Shown in pieces: positions 42,067 through 51,348 of a stretch of 51,696 nucleotides of DNA (the first letter of the stretch is position 1; each line of letters opens with the position of its first letter). Source of the stretch: Bacteroidota bacterium. Lineage in GTDB: Bacteria > Bacteroidota > Bacteroidia > UKL13-3. Where the stretch lies: NCBI GenBank assembly GCA_027484685.1, contig JAIXSO010000070.1, positions 1 through 51,696 on the forward strand, given 5' to 3'. A model generated the notes under the pieces. It was given only the letters and a program-made list of their open reading frames with translations. It was not told the origin of the DNA and did no database searches. Position numbers and translations under genes: made by a program.

Positions 42067-42651
42067 TTGAAAATCCTACTGCTCGATAACTATGATTCGT
42101 TTACCCACATGCTTAAAGATTATATTGAGCAATGTGGCGCTGCATGCTTGGTTTTTCGCAATAATGAAATTTCTGTTGCTGAAATAGAGTTATTAAATTT
42201 TGATGCTCTAGTCATTTCTCCAGGTCCTAAGGCGCCAAAAGATGCAGGTATTTTAATGGAATTAATCGCTTGCTATTACAATAAACTTCCAATTTTGGGT
42301 GTTTGCCTTGGGCATCAAGCTTTGGCGCAATATTTTGGTGCTAATTTAACCAAAGCGCAATTGCCTAGGCATGGAAAAGTTGATTTAATGGAACATAATC
42401 ACGATGAAATGTTTAAGAATGTGCCAACTCCTTTTTTTGCTACTCGTTACCATTCGCTAATTATCAATAATTTGCCTGAAATCCTTGTTGCTACGAGCAA
42501 TTGCAATGGCGAATTAATGGCTTTTAGACATCAAAATTTACCTATTTGGGCGGTTCAGTTTCACCCTGAAAGTAGCCAAACGGTTTTTGGAATTGAAATT
42601 ATTAGAAACTTTGTAAATCAGGTTGCAAAAACTAAATTGTTGCAAACCTAG
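42067..42651 (+). CDS. Glutamine amidotransferase, TrpG/PabA type
   Basis: A 194-residue class I amidotransferase that releases ammonia from glutamine for chorismate-using enzymes (anthranilate or aminodeoxychorismate synthase). The triad is visible: Cys80 (GVCLGHQAL), His166 and Glu168 (VQFHPESS). MKILLLDNYDSFTHML matches the family N-terminus, which puts the start at the TTG at 42067; an upstream TTG at 42028 would overlap the -7 box. No TrpE or PabB partner is encoded in the window, which favours a PabA role with a distant pabB, but trpG cannot be excluded. Confidence 0.85.
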   Translation: MKILLLDNYDSFTHMLKDYIEQCGAACLVFRNNEISVAEIELLNFDALVISPGPKAPKDAGILMELIACYYNKLPILGVCLGHQALAQYFGANLTKAQLPRHGKVDLMEHNHDEMFKNVPTPFFATRYHSLIINNLPEILVATSNCNGELMAFRHQNLPIWAVQFHPESSQTVFGIEIIRNFVNQVAKTKLLQT

Positions 42652-42669
42652 TTATAGTAAGTATATTTG
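42640..42669 (+). promoter_or_regulatory. Promoter of the CBS-nadK operon
   Basis: TTG (42640-42642), 19 nt, TATATTTG (42662-42669). The CBS start codon lies 13 nt downstream. The -33 part overlaps the end of the amidotransferase gene. Confidence 0.5.
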
Positions 42670-42682
42670 TTTAAATTTATTC

Positions 42683-43339
42683 ATGTTTGCATATCAACTC
42701 ATATCTAACGAAATGTTTGCCTTAAAACCAAGTGACTCCGCATCGAGTGCATTGGTTTTTATGGAAGATTGGCAGGTAAAAGATTTACCTGTGGTGCAAA
42801 ATGGTAAGCTAATGGGAACTGTTAGCGAAAAAGTACTTTTTGACAATGAAAATGAAAAAGTAGCCAATATTTTAAACCCGAATCCTGCCTTTTGTTTTGA
42901 AAATACGCACTTTTACGATTTGGCTAAGTTGTTGTTTATTAGAAATTTATCTAGTATTTCGGTTTTAGATAAAGAGCAAAGTTTTAAAGGAATTATAGCT
43001 GCTAAAGATTTAGCCAAACAACTTTTTGATCATAGTACACTTGCGCAAGATGGTGGAATAATAGTTTTGCAAATGAATGCGCGTAATTATTCATTGGCTG
43101 AAATTGCAAGAATTACCGAAGTTAATAATGCTAAAATTTTATACCTCCATGTAAATCCTTTGGCCGATGCTGAAAATAATATTCAGGTTTCGTTAAAATA
43201 TAATATTACTGATTTAAAATACATCATAGCTACTTTTGAGCGATTTAATTACCAAGTAATATTTAGTAGTCAACAAATAGATGAGGATGATGCCTCAAGC
43301 AAACGATACGATTGGTTAATTAAATATTTGAACACATAA
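42683..43339 (+). CDS. CBS-domain protein
   Basis: A 218-residue cytosolic protein with a CBS pair at about 8-120 (SDSASSALVFMEDWQVKDLP and LLFIRNLSSISVLDKEQSFK) and a C-terminal alpha/beta region (about 130-215) that may be ACT-like. CBS pairs bind adenosyl nucleotides and often sense energy charge. I chose the ATG at 42683 (MFAYQLISNEM), because an upstream ATG at 42623 lies inside the previous gene and in front of the promoter. It is 6 nt from nadK, a pairing that recurs in Bacteroidota, which suggests it senses a nucleotide linked to NAD kinase. Confidence 0.82.
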   Translation: MFAYQLISNEMFALKPSDSASSALVFMEDWQVKDLPVVQNGKLMGTVSEKVLFDNENEKVANILNPNPAFCFENTHFYDLAKLLFIRNLSSISVLDKEQSFKGIIAAKDLAKQLFDHSTLAQDGGIIVLQMNARNYSLAEIARITEVNNAKILYLHVNPLADAENNIQVSLKYNITDLKYIIATFERFNYQVIFSSQQIDEDDASSKRYDWLIKYLNT

Positions 43340-43345
43340 AAAACT

Positions 43346-44245
43346 ATGCATTTAGCCATTTTTGGTAGATATTTTAAAGAAGAACGCTACACTGAATTGC
43401 AGCAGTTTTTTGATTATTTAAAAACTAGTAAAATTAATTTTACAGTTTATAGAAAGTTTTTAGAAGATGGCTTACGCAATGGCTTAAACATTTCACCTAA
43501 AACTAAAACTTTCGATACTTACGAGGATTTTAATAAAAATAATTTTGATTACGTAGTAAGCATTGGTGGTGATGGAACCATATTGATGTGCTTGGAATTT
43601 GTACGCGAGAAAGAAACACCCATAATTGGTATCAATACTGGTAGATTAGGTTTTTTGGCTGGGGTTGCAGCTAAAGATGCATGCCAAATGGTAGATGAAT
43701 TAGCCAAAGGCAGATACACAATCGATTCAAGAACAGTGTTGAAATTGGATAGCAATAAATCAGAAATGTTTGGAGGAGTAAAATACGCCTTAAATGATTT
43801 TGTGATTCATAAAAAAGACAGTTCGAGTATGATTACCATTCATACTTTTATAAATGGCGAATTTTTAAACTCTTATTGGAGCGATGGTTTGATAATTTCA
43901 ACTCCAACTGGGTCAACAGGTTATAACTTAAGTTGTGGTGGACCTATTTTGTATCCATCATCAGCTAGCTTGGTTATTACCCCAATTGCACCACATAATT
44001 TAAATGTAAGACCAATTATTATTTCTGATAATAATGTTATTTCATTTCAAGTTGAGGGAAGGAGTACCTCGTTTTTAGCAACATTAGATTCTCGTTCAGA
44101 GAGCATTGAAGCAAATACCGAGTTAGCAGTTAGTAAAGCCGGTTTTAAAATGAATTTATTACGTTTAAATAACGAAAATTACCTACAAACACTTCGCGAA
44201 AAATTGATGTGGGGAATTGATAATAGAAATTTTAAAAATAGCTAA
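43346..44245 (+). CDS. nadK: NAD kinase
   Basis: Phosphorylates NAD to NADP in the cytosol. At 299 residues it has the expected length. The catalytic motif GGDGT is at 74-78 (Asp76), followed by GINTGRLGFLA (95-105) and the conserved DGLIISTPTGSTGYNLSCGG. It follows the CBS gene by 6 nt in one operon. Its stop codon is 3 nt from the stop of the convergent 44249 gene, leaving no room for a separate terminator. Confidence 0.95.
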   Translation: MHLAIFGRYFKEERYTELQQFFDYLKTSKINFTVYRKFLEDGLRNGLNISPKTKTFDTYEDFNKNNFDYVVSIGGDGTILMCLEFVREKETPIIGINTGRLGFLAGVAAKDACQMVDELAKGRYTIDSRTVLKLDSNKSEMFGGVKYALNDFVIHKKDSSSMITIHTFINGEFLNSYWSDGLIISTPTGSTGYNLSCGGPILYPSSASLVITPIAPHNLNVRPIIISDNNVISFQVEGRSTSFLATLDSRSESIEANTELAVSKAGFKMNLLRLNNENYLQTLREKLMWGIDNRNFKNS

Positions 44246-44248
44246 TAG

Positions 44249-44881
44249 TTATTTTATTTCAATTTTTTTTCCAAAAGTTAAGGTTTTCAAGTCTAGTTTT
44301 ACATAATAATAGTCGTTTTCCGAATTCCTAAAATTGCGGTCATCGTTGGCATCTCTTTGTATTTTTAATAGTGCAAAGTTGAGTTTTTCAAAAATTTCGA
44401 AAGATTCTACATTTTCACTAGGCAAGGTTAACGCCCTCAAATTATTTCCGTAAATATCGCATACATAAAGCACTGCTGGATCATATTCGTCAATTTTACC
44501 GTTGTTGTTATAATCAACATTTTTTACTCTACAAAAAAAGTGCTGTTTCGTAAAATTCTTATTGGGCTTTTTATTGTAAAAAGTTTCGTATCGGTTATTA
44601 ATATTTAAAATATAAGTGTTGTAGCCAAATAACCTTTTACTGCTATCTGTTACAAAGTTGTAGAAAATTAAATTAGCACAAACATCTTCCCAATTGGCAA
44701 TTTTATTATTTGAAAAATAGTTAGAATTGTAGCTAATTGGAATAACAATAGTAGAAGCACTATCAACCATTATTGGGTTTTCAAAGTCGAATTTTAGGCT
44801 GCTACTTTGTGCAAATATTTGATTGAAGAACAATAAAGTAACAATTGAAAACAAAAGAGCATGTTTGTTAAAATGGGCCAT
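44249..44881 (-). CDS. Exported protein of unknown function with an EF-hand-like loop
   Basis: A 210-residue protein with a signal peptide (1-24, ends QIFAQ). The mature part is beta-rich with many Asn and Tyr. A single EF-hand/dockerin-like loop, DYNNNGKIDEYD, near residues 123-134 may bind calcium. No named domain is recognised. A good ribosome binding site (AAGGAG) precedes the start. The gltA terminator lies between it and citrate synthase upstream, so it is expressed on its own. Confidence 0.7.
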   Translation of the reverse strand: MAHFNKHALLFSIVTLLFFNQIFAQSSSLKFDFENPIMVDSASTIVIPISYNSNYFSNNKIANWEDVCANLIFYNFVTDSSKRLFGYNTYILNINNRYETFYNKKPNKNFTKQHFFCRVKNVDYNNNGKIDEYDPAVLYVCDIYGNNLRALTLPSENVESFEIFEKLNFALLKIQRDANDDRNFRNSENDYYYVKLDLKTLTFGKKIEIK

Positions 44882-44930
44882 TTTATAATAATTTTCTCCT
44901 TAAACGCTTGGAGTATTGGTTTTGTTACAC

Positions 44931-44964
44931 AAAAAAGCCCCTAAGTTTTACTTAGAGGCTTTTT
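44931..44964 (-). terminator. Terminator after citrate synthase
   Basis: On the minus strand AAAAAGCC and CTAAG arms (44964-44951 with 44945-44932) form a 14-nt stem with one mismatch and a TAAAA loop, followed by T6. Confidence 0.85.
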
Positions 44965-44983
44965 AAATATCAATACTAAATTA

Positions 44984-46300
44984 TTATGAAGTTGCTTTTT
45001 TAGCCGCAACTGTATTTTTTAACCATTCGTATGTTACTGATTTTGGTCTTTCTAAAGGTAATCCTAAAGCTCTGTCCCAAAGTAACGAAGCCATTACACC
45101 TAATGCTCGACTTACACCAAATAATACGGTATAAAACTCATATTCAGCAAAGCCATAGTGTAATAACAATGCACCTGAATGTGCATCTACATTTGGCCAA
45201 GGGTTTTTAATTTTTCCTGTATTTTCTAAAATAGGAGGAGCTACTTTGTATATTTTCCAAACTATATTAACTAACTTGTCATCAGCCATATATGTTTTAG
45301 CAAATTCTTGTTGAGCAGTAAAACGTGGATCGGTTTTACGCAACACTGCGTGTCCGTATCCTGGAACCACTTTTCCTTCAGTTAATGTTTTTTGAATATA
45401 GCTCGCAATTTGTTCTTCAGTTGGATCTTCACCAATTTCTTCTTGCATGTCTTTTATCCAACGAATAACTTCTTGGTTTGCTAATCCATGTAATGGACCT
45501 GCTAATCCGTTCATAGCTGCTGCTAAACTTAAATATGGGTCAGATAAAGCTGAACCAACCAAGTGAGTAGTATGAGCTGAAACGTTTCCTCCTTCGTGAT
45601 CTGCGTGAATAACTAAATATAAACGCATTAATTTATAAAATTCATTTTGGTCGTAACCTAACATGTGAGCAAAATTTGCAGCCCAATCTAATTTCGGGTC
45701 AGCAGCAATATGCTCATTGTTTTTATAAGTTCTACGGTAGATATATGCTGCTACTTTTGGTAAACGAGCTAATAATGTGCAAACATCTTCGTAAGTGTAA
45801 TCCCAATAATCTTTTTTGTTAATTCCGTCTTTGTATGCTTTTGCAAATACCGAATCAGTTTGTAATGCATTGATAGCAATTGAAAACTGAGTCATAGGGT
45901 GAGTAGTAATAGGCATTGCATCTAAGGCTGCGTAAACGTGCGCAGGAACTTCGGCACGTGTAGCCCAATTAGCTTGAATATCCAATACATCATCATAAGT
46001 TGGTAATTCGCCTAATAACATTAAGTAAAACAAACCTTCTGGAAGTGGTTCAGTTCCTCCTGGTACTTTAGGTAATAATTGTCTTAATTCGGGGATGGTA
46101 TAACCACGGAAACGAATTCCTTCGTTTGAATCTAATAAAGAAGTTTCTGTTAATAAGCCTATTATTCCTTTTTGTCCGGCATATACATCTTCTACAGTAA
46201 AATTACCAAGAACAACATCGCCATTTTCTTTTACAAAGTTTCTAATTTCTACAGCTAGTGGAAGCGCTTTTTCAGCAAATTTTTTCTTTAAATTACCCAT
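44984..46300 (-). CDS. Citrate synthase, eukaryotic-type (Si)
   Basis: Condenses acetyl-CoA with oxaloacetate to citrate. The protein has 438 residues and aligns with the eukaryotic-type branch rather than the usual bacterial Glt[20 protein letters not shown] at the N-terminus, catalytic His271 ([10 protein letters not shown]), His317 ([13 protein letters not shown]) and Asp372 ([10 protein letters not shown]), each three lower than the pig heart numbering (274, 320, 375). No mitochondrial-type leader is present. Single-gene unit with a promoter at 46357-46387 and a terminator at 44931-44964. This type is known from several Bacteroidota, so it is not by itself evidence of recent transfer. Confidence 0.95.
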   Translation of the reverse strand: MGNLKKKFAEKALPLAVEIRNFVKENGDVVLGNFTVEDVYAGQKGIIGLLTETSLLDSNEGIRFRGYTIPELRQLLPKVPGGTEPLPEGLFYLMLLGELPTYDDVLDIQANWATRAEVPAHVYAALDAMPITTHPMTQFSIAINALQTDSVFAKAYKDGINKKDYWDYTYEDVCTLLARLPKVAAYIYRRTYKNNEHIAADPKLDWAANFAHMLGYDQNEFYKLMRLYLVIHADHEGGNVSAHTTHLVGSALSDPYLSLAAAMNGLAGPLHGLANQEVIRWIKDMQEEIGEDPTEEQIASYIQKTLTEGKVVPGYGHAVLRKTDPRFTAQQEFAKTYMADDKLVNIVWKIYKVAPPILENTGKIKNPWPNVDAHSGALLLHYGFAEYEFYTVLFGVSRALGVMASLLWDRALGLPLERPKSVTYEWLKNTVAAKKATS

Positions 46301-46356
46301 TTTTTATATATATGATGTGATTGCCATTTTGTGGCATGATATAATTGTTAACCGCT

Positions 46357-46387
46357 CGAAATTAGTATTTGTTTTCTACGAAGCAAA
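46357..46387 (-). promoter_or_regulatory. Promoter of citrate synthase
   Basis: On the minus strand TTTG (46387-46384), 19 nt, TAATTTCG (46364-46357). The leader would be about 50 nt. Confidence 0.55.
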
Positions 46388-46428
46388 AAATATGAACAAA
46401 TATTTCGTTTTTTGATGATAATCATCGT

Positions 46429-46842
46429 TTACTGTGTTCCTGCATGATTTCCCTCAGTTATTACAGTTCCTTCGGTATCAATTATTTCTAGCTTTCCATC
46501 TAATTTAACAATGGCCCTTCCATTTTTAAATGGTCCAATATAATCAAATTTGCATTCAATTACTTCTTCGCCCTGTTCGTTAATATAGCCAAATTTTCCA
46601 TTGCGTTGCACTTTGGCTATTCCTCTTTCAAATGGATAAATTTCTTCGTATTTACATGGAATAAATTCCTCGCCTTCCATATTTATATAGCCATATTTGC
46701 CATTTTTATATACTTTGGCTTTGCCTTTTATAAATGGATATATGGCATCGTAACCTTTAGCTACAGTTTTTTTCTTAGGCTGAGCACTGCTGCTCATAAA
46801 AGCCAAGGTTAATATAGTTATTAAAAATATTATTTTTTTCAT
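46429..46842 (-). CDS. Exported WG-repeat protein
   Basis: A 137-residue protein with a signal peptide (1-20, ends SSAQ) and three to four WG-type repeats: YPFIKGKAKVYKNGKYGYIN, YPFERGIAKVQRNGKFGYIN and GPFKNGRAIVKLDGKLEIID, each ending before a charged turn (EGEEF, QGEEV). WG repeats are beta-rich binding modules without known catalysis. It ends with a His/Gly tail. Its promoter (46851-46881) would start the message only about 3 nt before the ATG. Confidence 0.85.
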   Translation of the reverse strand: MKKIIFLITILTLAFMSSSAQPKKKTVAKGYDAIYPFIKGKAKVYKNGKYGYINMEGEEFIPCKYEEIYPFERGIAKVQRNGKFGYINEQGEEVIECKFDYIGPFKNGRAIVKLDGKLEIIDTEGTVITEGNHAGTQ

Positions 46843-46850
46843 TAGGAGGG

Positions 46851-46881
46851 CGAATATGCTAAATTGTTTTAAATTTTCAAA
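46851..46881 (-). promoter_or_regulatory. Promoter of the WG-repeat gene
   Basis: On the minus strand TTTG (46881-46878), 19 nt, CATATTCG (46858-46851). The start codon at 46842 is only 8 nt from the box, so the message may be almost leaderless. Confidence 0.4.
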
Positions 46882-46885
46882 GTAA

Positions 46886-47917
46886 TCATTGTTTTAAGTT
46901 TATTTCATCTAGTTTACTTAGCAAAAACTCAAATTCTGAGTCAGTTATATTTAAATGTAATACAAATCTAACTAAATTATTTCCCATACTCACTGCATTG
47001 ATTCCATTTTCTTTTAAATTATCAATTAGCTGAGTTGTGGTCCTGATTTTAGTGTTGACTTTAAATATAACAATATTGGTTTCTACTGGATAAATACTTT
47101 CAACAAATAAACTGTTTTGCAAAACGCTTGCCAAACTTTTAGCTCTTTCGTGGTCAATTTTTAAACGCTCCACATTGTTTTGCAAAGCATAAAGTCCCGC
47201 AGCAGCTATAAAACCAGCTTGGCGCATGCCACCACCCATTGCTTTTCTAATTCTGGTAGCTTTTGTTATATGTTCTTTATTTCCAAGTAAAAGCGAGCCA
47301 ACAGGTGCGCCTAAACCTTTGCTTAAACAAATGGAAATGGTATCGAATAATTGGCCATATTTTTTGGGTGATTGGTTTTTGGCAACCAATGCATTGAATA
47401 GCCTGGCCCCATCTAAATGTAAAGCCATATTGTTATTTTGGCAAACAGCTTTAATTTTTATCATTTCGTCAATTTCCCAACAAGCCCCACCACCTTTGTT
47501 TACGGTGTTTTCAATGCTTACCATACTGCTAATTGGAAAATGAATATTGTTTCTATCGTTGATGTTCTCTAAAACTTGGTTTGCTGTAAATCTTCCTAAA
47601 TTACCTTCTAGCAATCTAACAGAGGCACCCGAGTTGGAAGCTATTCCGCCACCTTCGTATAAATAAATATGCGAAAGTTTATCGCAAATAACTTCATCAC
47701 CTGGCTGAGTGTGCAATTTAATAGCAATTTGGTTGGTCATGGTTCCGCTTGAACAATACAATGCTGCTTCCATTCCAAACATATCAGCTGCAAAATTTTG
47801 CAATTCGTTTACGGTTGGGTCTTCACCAAAAACATCATCCCCAACTTGAGCCTCCATCATAGCTTGTAACATTTGTGGGCTTGGTTTGGTAACGGTATCG
47901 CTTCTTAAATCAATCAT
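46886..47917 (-). CDS. ltaE: Low-specificity L-threonine aldolase
   Basis: A PLP enzyme that splits L-threonine (and allo-threonine) to glycine and acetaldehyde. With the start at 47917 (MIDLRSDTVTKPSPQM, the family N-terminus) it has 343 residues; a start 30 nt upstream would add a tail not seen in the family. PLP contacts: CSSGTMTNQ (55-63), Asp169 in LHLDGARLF, and Lys200 in CLSKGLGAPVGS, which forms the Schiff base. Full length. No other amino-acid genes adjoin it. Related beta-eliminating lyases share the fold, but the DSDTVTKP-like start is typical of this enzyme. Confidence 0.92.
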   Translation of the reverse strand: MIDLRSDTVTKPSPQMLQAMMEAQVGDDVFGEDPTVNELQNFAADMFGMEAALYCSSGTMTNQIAIKLHTQPGDEVICDKLSHIYLYEGGGIASNSGASVRLLEGNLGRFTANQVLENINDRNNIHFPISSMVSIENTVNKGGGACWEIDEMIKIKAVCQNNNMALHLDGARLFNALVAKNQSPKKYGQLFDTISICLSKGLGAPVGSLLLGNKEHITKATRIRKAMGGGMRQAGFIAAAGLYALQNNVERLKIDHERAKSLASVLQNSLFVESIYPVETNIVIFKVNTKIRTTTQLIDNLKENGINAVSMGNNLVRFVLHLNITDSEFEFLLSKLDEINLKQ

Positions 47918-48082
47918 ACTTAAAGTTTCAGTTTTATTGCTAAGCAATTAATAAATATTTTATGAAAGTGTTGGAACTAAAATTCCTAATTATTAGCATA
48001 AAATAATTATAGTTCAATTCATTGTATTAAATATTACAAAGCAAAATTATATTGCGGTCAAAATTAACACTCATATATTTAA

Positions 48083-48856
48083 ATGGAACCAATTATTAGT
48101 TTAAAAAATGTATTTAAAAATTATGGCTCAAAACAAGTATTAAAAGGAATAAATTTAGATATTTATCCTGGGCAAATTATTGGTTATATTGGTCCAAATG
48201 GTGCAGGTAAAAGTACTACCGTAAAAATTTTGTGCGGCTTAATTTCTGATTTTGACGGTGATGTGTTAGTAGGTGGATTAGATATAAAAACCAATGCTTT
48301 GGCCATAAAAAGCAAAATTGGTTACGTGCCTGAATTGGCAGAGCTTTACGATGTGTTAACGCCTTTAGAGTTCTTAAATTTTATGGCACAATTGTACAGC
48401 ATTGATGAACACATAGCTGCTGAGCGAATGAGTAAAATGCTTACTGCTTTTGGTTTAGAAGCTGTAATGAACCAACGTATGGATACATTTAGCAAAGGTA
48501 TGCGCCAAAAAGTGCTCATTATTTCGGGTTTGCTTCACAATCCTGATATTATTATTTTAGATGAACCACTGAGTGGTTTAGATGCCAATAGTGTTATAAC
48601 TGTAAAAGAATTAATTAGCAAGTTGGCCAAAGATGGTAAAACCATTTTTTATTGCAGCCACATGATGGATGTAGTTGAGAAGGTGAGTGATAGAATAGTT
48701 TTAATTAACAATGGAACTGTAATAGCTGATGGTAGTTTTGAAGAGTTGAAACAAGAACAAGGCAATCAAAGTTTGGAGCAAATATTTGCGGTGTTAACCC
48801 AAGGTTCAAGTACTAACGATGCTTCCGATCAATTGATGAATGCGTTTAATAACTAA
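48083..48856 (+). CDS. ABC transporter, ATP-binding protein
   Basis: A 257-residue ATPase subunit. Walker A GPNGAGKST (37-45), signature FSKGMRQ (136-142), Walker B IIILDEP with Glu161, D-loop SGLD and switch His193 (CSHMM). The FSKGMRQKV form is typical of ABC-2 exporter subunits. It pairs with the permease 13 nt downstream to form an exporter; the substrate is unknown. No helper or outer membrane gene adjoins it. Confidence 0.93.
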   Translation: MEPIISLKNVFKNYGSKQVLKGINLDIYPGQIIGYIGPNGAGKSTTVKILCGLISDFDGDVLVGGLDIKTNALAIKSKIGYVPELAELYDVLTPLEFLNFMAQLYSIDEHIAAERMSKMLTAFGLEAVMNQRMDTFSKGMRQKVLIISGLLHNPDIIILDEPLSGLDANSVITVKELISKLAKDGKTIFYCSHMMDVVEKVSDRIVLINNGTVIADGSFEELKQEQGNQSLEQIFAVLTQGSSTNDASDQLMNAFNN

Positions 48857-48869
48857 TTGGAAAGTTTGA

Positions 48870-50591
48870 ATGAATTTTATAGATAAATTTTTAGTAAAAT
48901 TAGTGCTTTTGCCAACCTCGTTTTACCAAGGTTTGGGCATTGATACCACGCAGTTAAAAGCCATTTTACAAACCAAAATAATACTTGGCGATAGAACGCC
49001 AACAGGCATAAGAGCCATAAAACGTGCCAATCAAAAAAAGCCAACCTCAGGTATAAGTATTACCCAATTTATAATGAGCGTAGTTTTAGGTTTAGTTTTT
49101 ATGTTCTCGTTTTTTATTGGCATAAATTACGAAACCAAACTTACCCTTTATTTCTCAATGTTTATGTTCATTTTGGCATCTACTTTAATGGCCGATTTTA
49201 CCACTGTTTTAATTGATGTGCGCGATAATTTTATTATACTTCCAAAACCTGTAAACGATATTACCTTTTTAGCTTCAAGGCTGCTATACATTATAGTTTA
49301 TATTTTAAAAACTTCGCTTCCTATGACTTTTATGGGAATGGGTTTTGTAGGCTATTTTATTGGTATTTGGCCTTTGATAGTATTTATTGTGATGGTTTTA
49401 TTGGTTACATTATTAACCATATTTTTTATCAATGCCATTTATATTGTAGTGTTAAAAATTACTACTCCTCAAAAGTTTAAAACCATTATTTCTTATTTTC
49501 AAATTGCAGTAGCTATATTAATTTATGCCAGTTACCAAATAGTGCCGCGCTTAATAAGTAAAACGGAGTCTGCCACATTTAATATCAATAATAACGATTG
49601 GATTTTTTTAGCTCCGCCTTATTGGTTTGCTTGTGCGTGGCAATATTTAACCACATTCAACGGTGGTTTTACTATGGTTTTTTATACAATGTTGAGTATA
49701 GCAGTTCCGTTTGTAAGTATTTGGTTTGTAATAAAATATTTGGCACCATCGTTTAATCAAAAATTGGCCATGATAAGCAGCAGCAGTGGCGAAGAACAAA
49801 CCTTTAAACAAACTATTCAAACTCAAAAGCCAATTAGTAATAAAACTGGTTTGATAGAAAAAATAAGCAAATGGGTAACCCCAATTGGAGCTGAAAGAGT
49901 TGGGTTTATGCTTACTTGGAAAATGACAAGCCGTAGCCGCGATTTTAAAATGAAAGTTTATCCTTCATTAGGTTATTTGGCGGTTTATCTGGTGTTGATG
50001 TTTTTAAATAATAATAACGATGGTAGCGAAAGTGGTTTTAAATTGCCACCTGCCGACTCATTTGTATATATTTTTGTGGTATATTTTAGCAATTTTGTAT
50101 TGATTACAGCTTTGGGTTATTTGGTTTATAGCGAAAAATACAAAGCTGCTTGGATGTATTATATTCCGCCAGTTGATAAGCCAGGAAAGTTTATTTTAGG
50201 TTCGGTAAAATCAATTTTGTTTAAGTTTTATGTGCCTTTGGTTATAACCATTTTAGTGGGTGCTTATTTTTTATTAGGCGCTGCATCGTTGCCTAATTTT
50301 ATGTTAGGTGTATGTAACCAAGCATTGATTATTTTAACCATAGCCTATATCACCATTAACCAAATGCCATTTTCGGCTTTGGCAGGTAATAAAACCAAAG
50401 GCAATAGTTTTGTAAGAGGATTATTTACCATGTTAATTCCTGTTTCGGTTGGTTTGGTGCATTATTTAATTAGAAGTTTTTTACCTGTGGTGGTATTGCT
50501 AACTTTACTTTCGGGCATTGCCATTTGGATGATAATGGACTCCATAAAGAACAAAACTTGGGAACAAATAAAAGTGCAAGAGGATTTGTAG
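48870..50591 (+). CDS. ABC-2-type transporter permease
   Basis: A 573-residue membrane protein with about 10-12 hydrophobic helices in two clusters (about 75-270 and 390-560) separated by a soluble loop (about 295-360, with SSSGEEQTFKQTIQTQKP). The N-terminal 60 residues are cytosolic. It belongs to the large ABC-2 exporter permeases of Bacteroidota. Co-transcribed with the ATPase gene. Substrate unknown. Downstream there is no terminator, but a repeat-rich gap begins at once. Confidence 0.85.
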   Translation: MNFIDKFLVKLVLLPTSFYQGLGIDTTQLKAILQTKIILGDRTPTGIRAIKRANQKKPTSGISITQFIMSVVLGLVFMFSFFIGINYETKLTLYFSMFMFILASTLMADFTTVLIDVRDNFIILPKPVNDITFLASRLLYIIVYILKTSLPMTFMGMGFVGYFIGIWPLIVFIVMVLLVTLLTIFFINAIYIVVLKITTPQKFKTIISYFQIAVAILIYASYQIVPRLISKTESATFNINNNDWIFLAPPYWFACAWQYLTTFNGGFTMVFYTMLSIAVPFVSIWFVIKYLAPSFNQKLAMISSSSGEEQTFKQTIQTQKPISNKTGLIEKISKWVTPIGAERVGFMLTWKMTSRSRDFKMKVYPSLGYLAVYLVLMFLNNNNDGSESGFKLPPADSFVYIFVVYFSNFVLITALGYLVYSEKYKAAWMYYIPPVDKPGKFILGSVKSILFKFYVPLVITILVGAYFLLGAASLPNFMLGVCNQALIILTIAYITINQMPFSALAGNKTKGNSFVRGLFTMLIPVSVGLVHYLIRSFLPVVVLLTLLSGIAIWMIMDSIKNKTWEQIKVQEDL

Positions 50592-50655
50592 TTAGTTGAT
50601 GGTTGACAGACGATAGACCATGGACGATAGTTGATAGACCATGGTTGATGGATTA
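50592..50655. repeat. Cluster of GATAGACCAT-type words
   Basis: Variants of GATAGACCATGG and ACGATAGTTGATAG occur back to back directly after the permease stop. The same words occur at 5.09-5.25 kb and, as an inverted pair, at 18.93 kb. Confidence 0.6.
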
Positions 50656-50695
50656 AATTTGAAACTATTATTTACTCAACACTTTTTACTCCGCA

Positions 50696-51259
50696 TTTCG
50701 TCATGCTGTAAGCATCTTCTTGGTTATAAGTAATTATTTGCCATTAGCTAACTTGTGCTGACACATAAATGTCATTCGCAATTGATTTTTTACTCCGCAC
50801 TCAACAATTCGCATTCCGCATTTCGTCATGCTGTAAGCATCTTCTTAGCTATAAGTAATTACTTGCCATTAGCTAACTTGGTTGCCTCATAATTGACTTT
50901 CGCAATTGATTTATTACTCCGCACTCAACAATTCGCATTCCGCATTTCGTCACGCTGTAAGCATCTTCTCGGCTATAAATAATTATTTGCCATTAGCTAA
51001 CTTTTGCTGACACATAAATGACTTTCGCAATTGGTTTTTTACTCCGCACTCAACAATTCGTACTTCGCATTTCGTCATGCTTTAAGCATCTTCTTAGCTA
51101 TAAATGATTATTTGCCATTAGCTAACTTGGTTGCCTCATAATTGACGTTCGCAATTGGTTTTTTACTCCGCACTCCAAATTTCGCACTCCGTATTTCGTC
51201 ATGCTGTAAGCATCTTCTTGGTTATAAGTAATTATTTGCCATTAGCTAACTTGGTTGCC
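50696..51259. repeat. Tandem array of 124/125-bp units, about 4.5 copies, alternating subtypes
   Basis: Copies start with TTTCGTCATGCTGTAAGCAT at 50696, 50821, 50945, 51070 and 51194 (periods 125, 124, 125, 124). Copies 1 and 3 carry GCTGACACATAAATG in the middle; copies 2 and 4 carry GGTTGCCTCATAATTGAC; the partial copy 5 begins the second type. Each copy has the palindrome ATGCT-GTA-AGCAT (changed to ACGCT in copy 3 and TTA in copy 4). No ORF runs through it. Confidence 0.9.
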
Positions 51260-51348
51260 CAATTAAGGAGATGCCCTGCATAACGAAAGTATTTATCTTT
51301 AATATTGCTAATAGAAAAACTGAACTATGAATAACGAAAAGGCGCGGG

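Noticed and set aside
44984-46300. Recent horizontal transfer of citrate synthase from a eukaryote
   Set aside because: This type occurs in other Bacteroidota, and base use matches the neighbours.
50696-51259. CRISPR array
   Set aside because: The units are contiguous with no unique spacers, have 124-bp periods, and no cas genes lie near.
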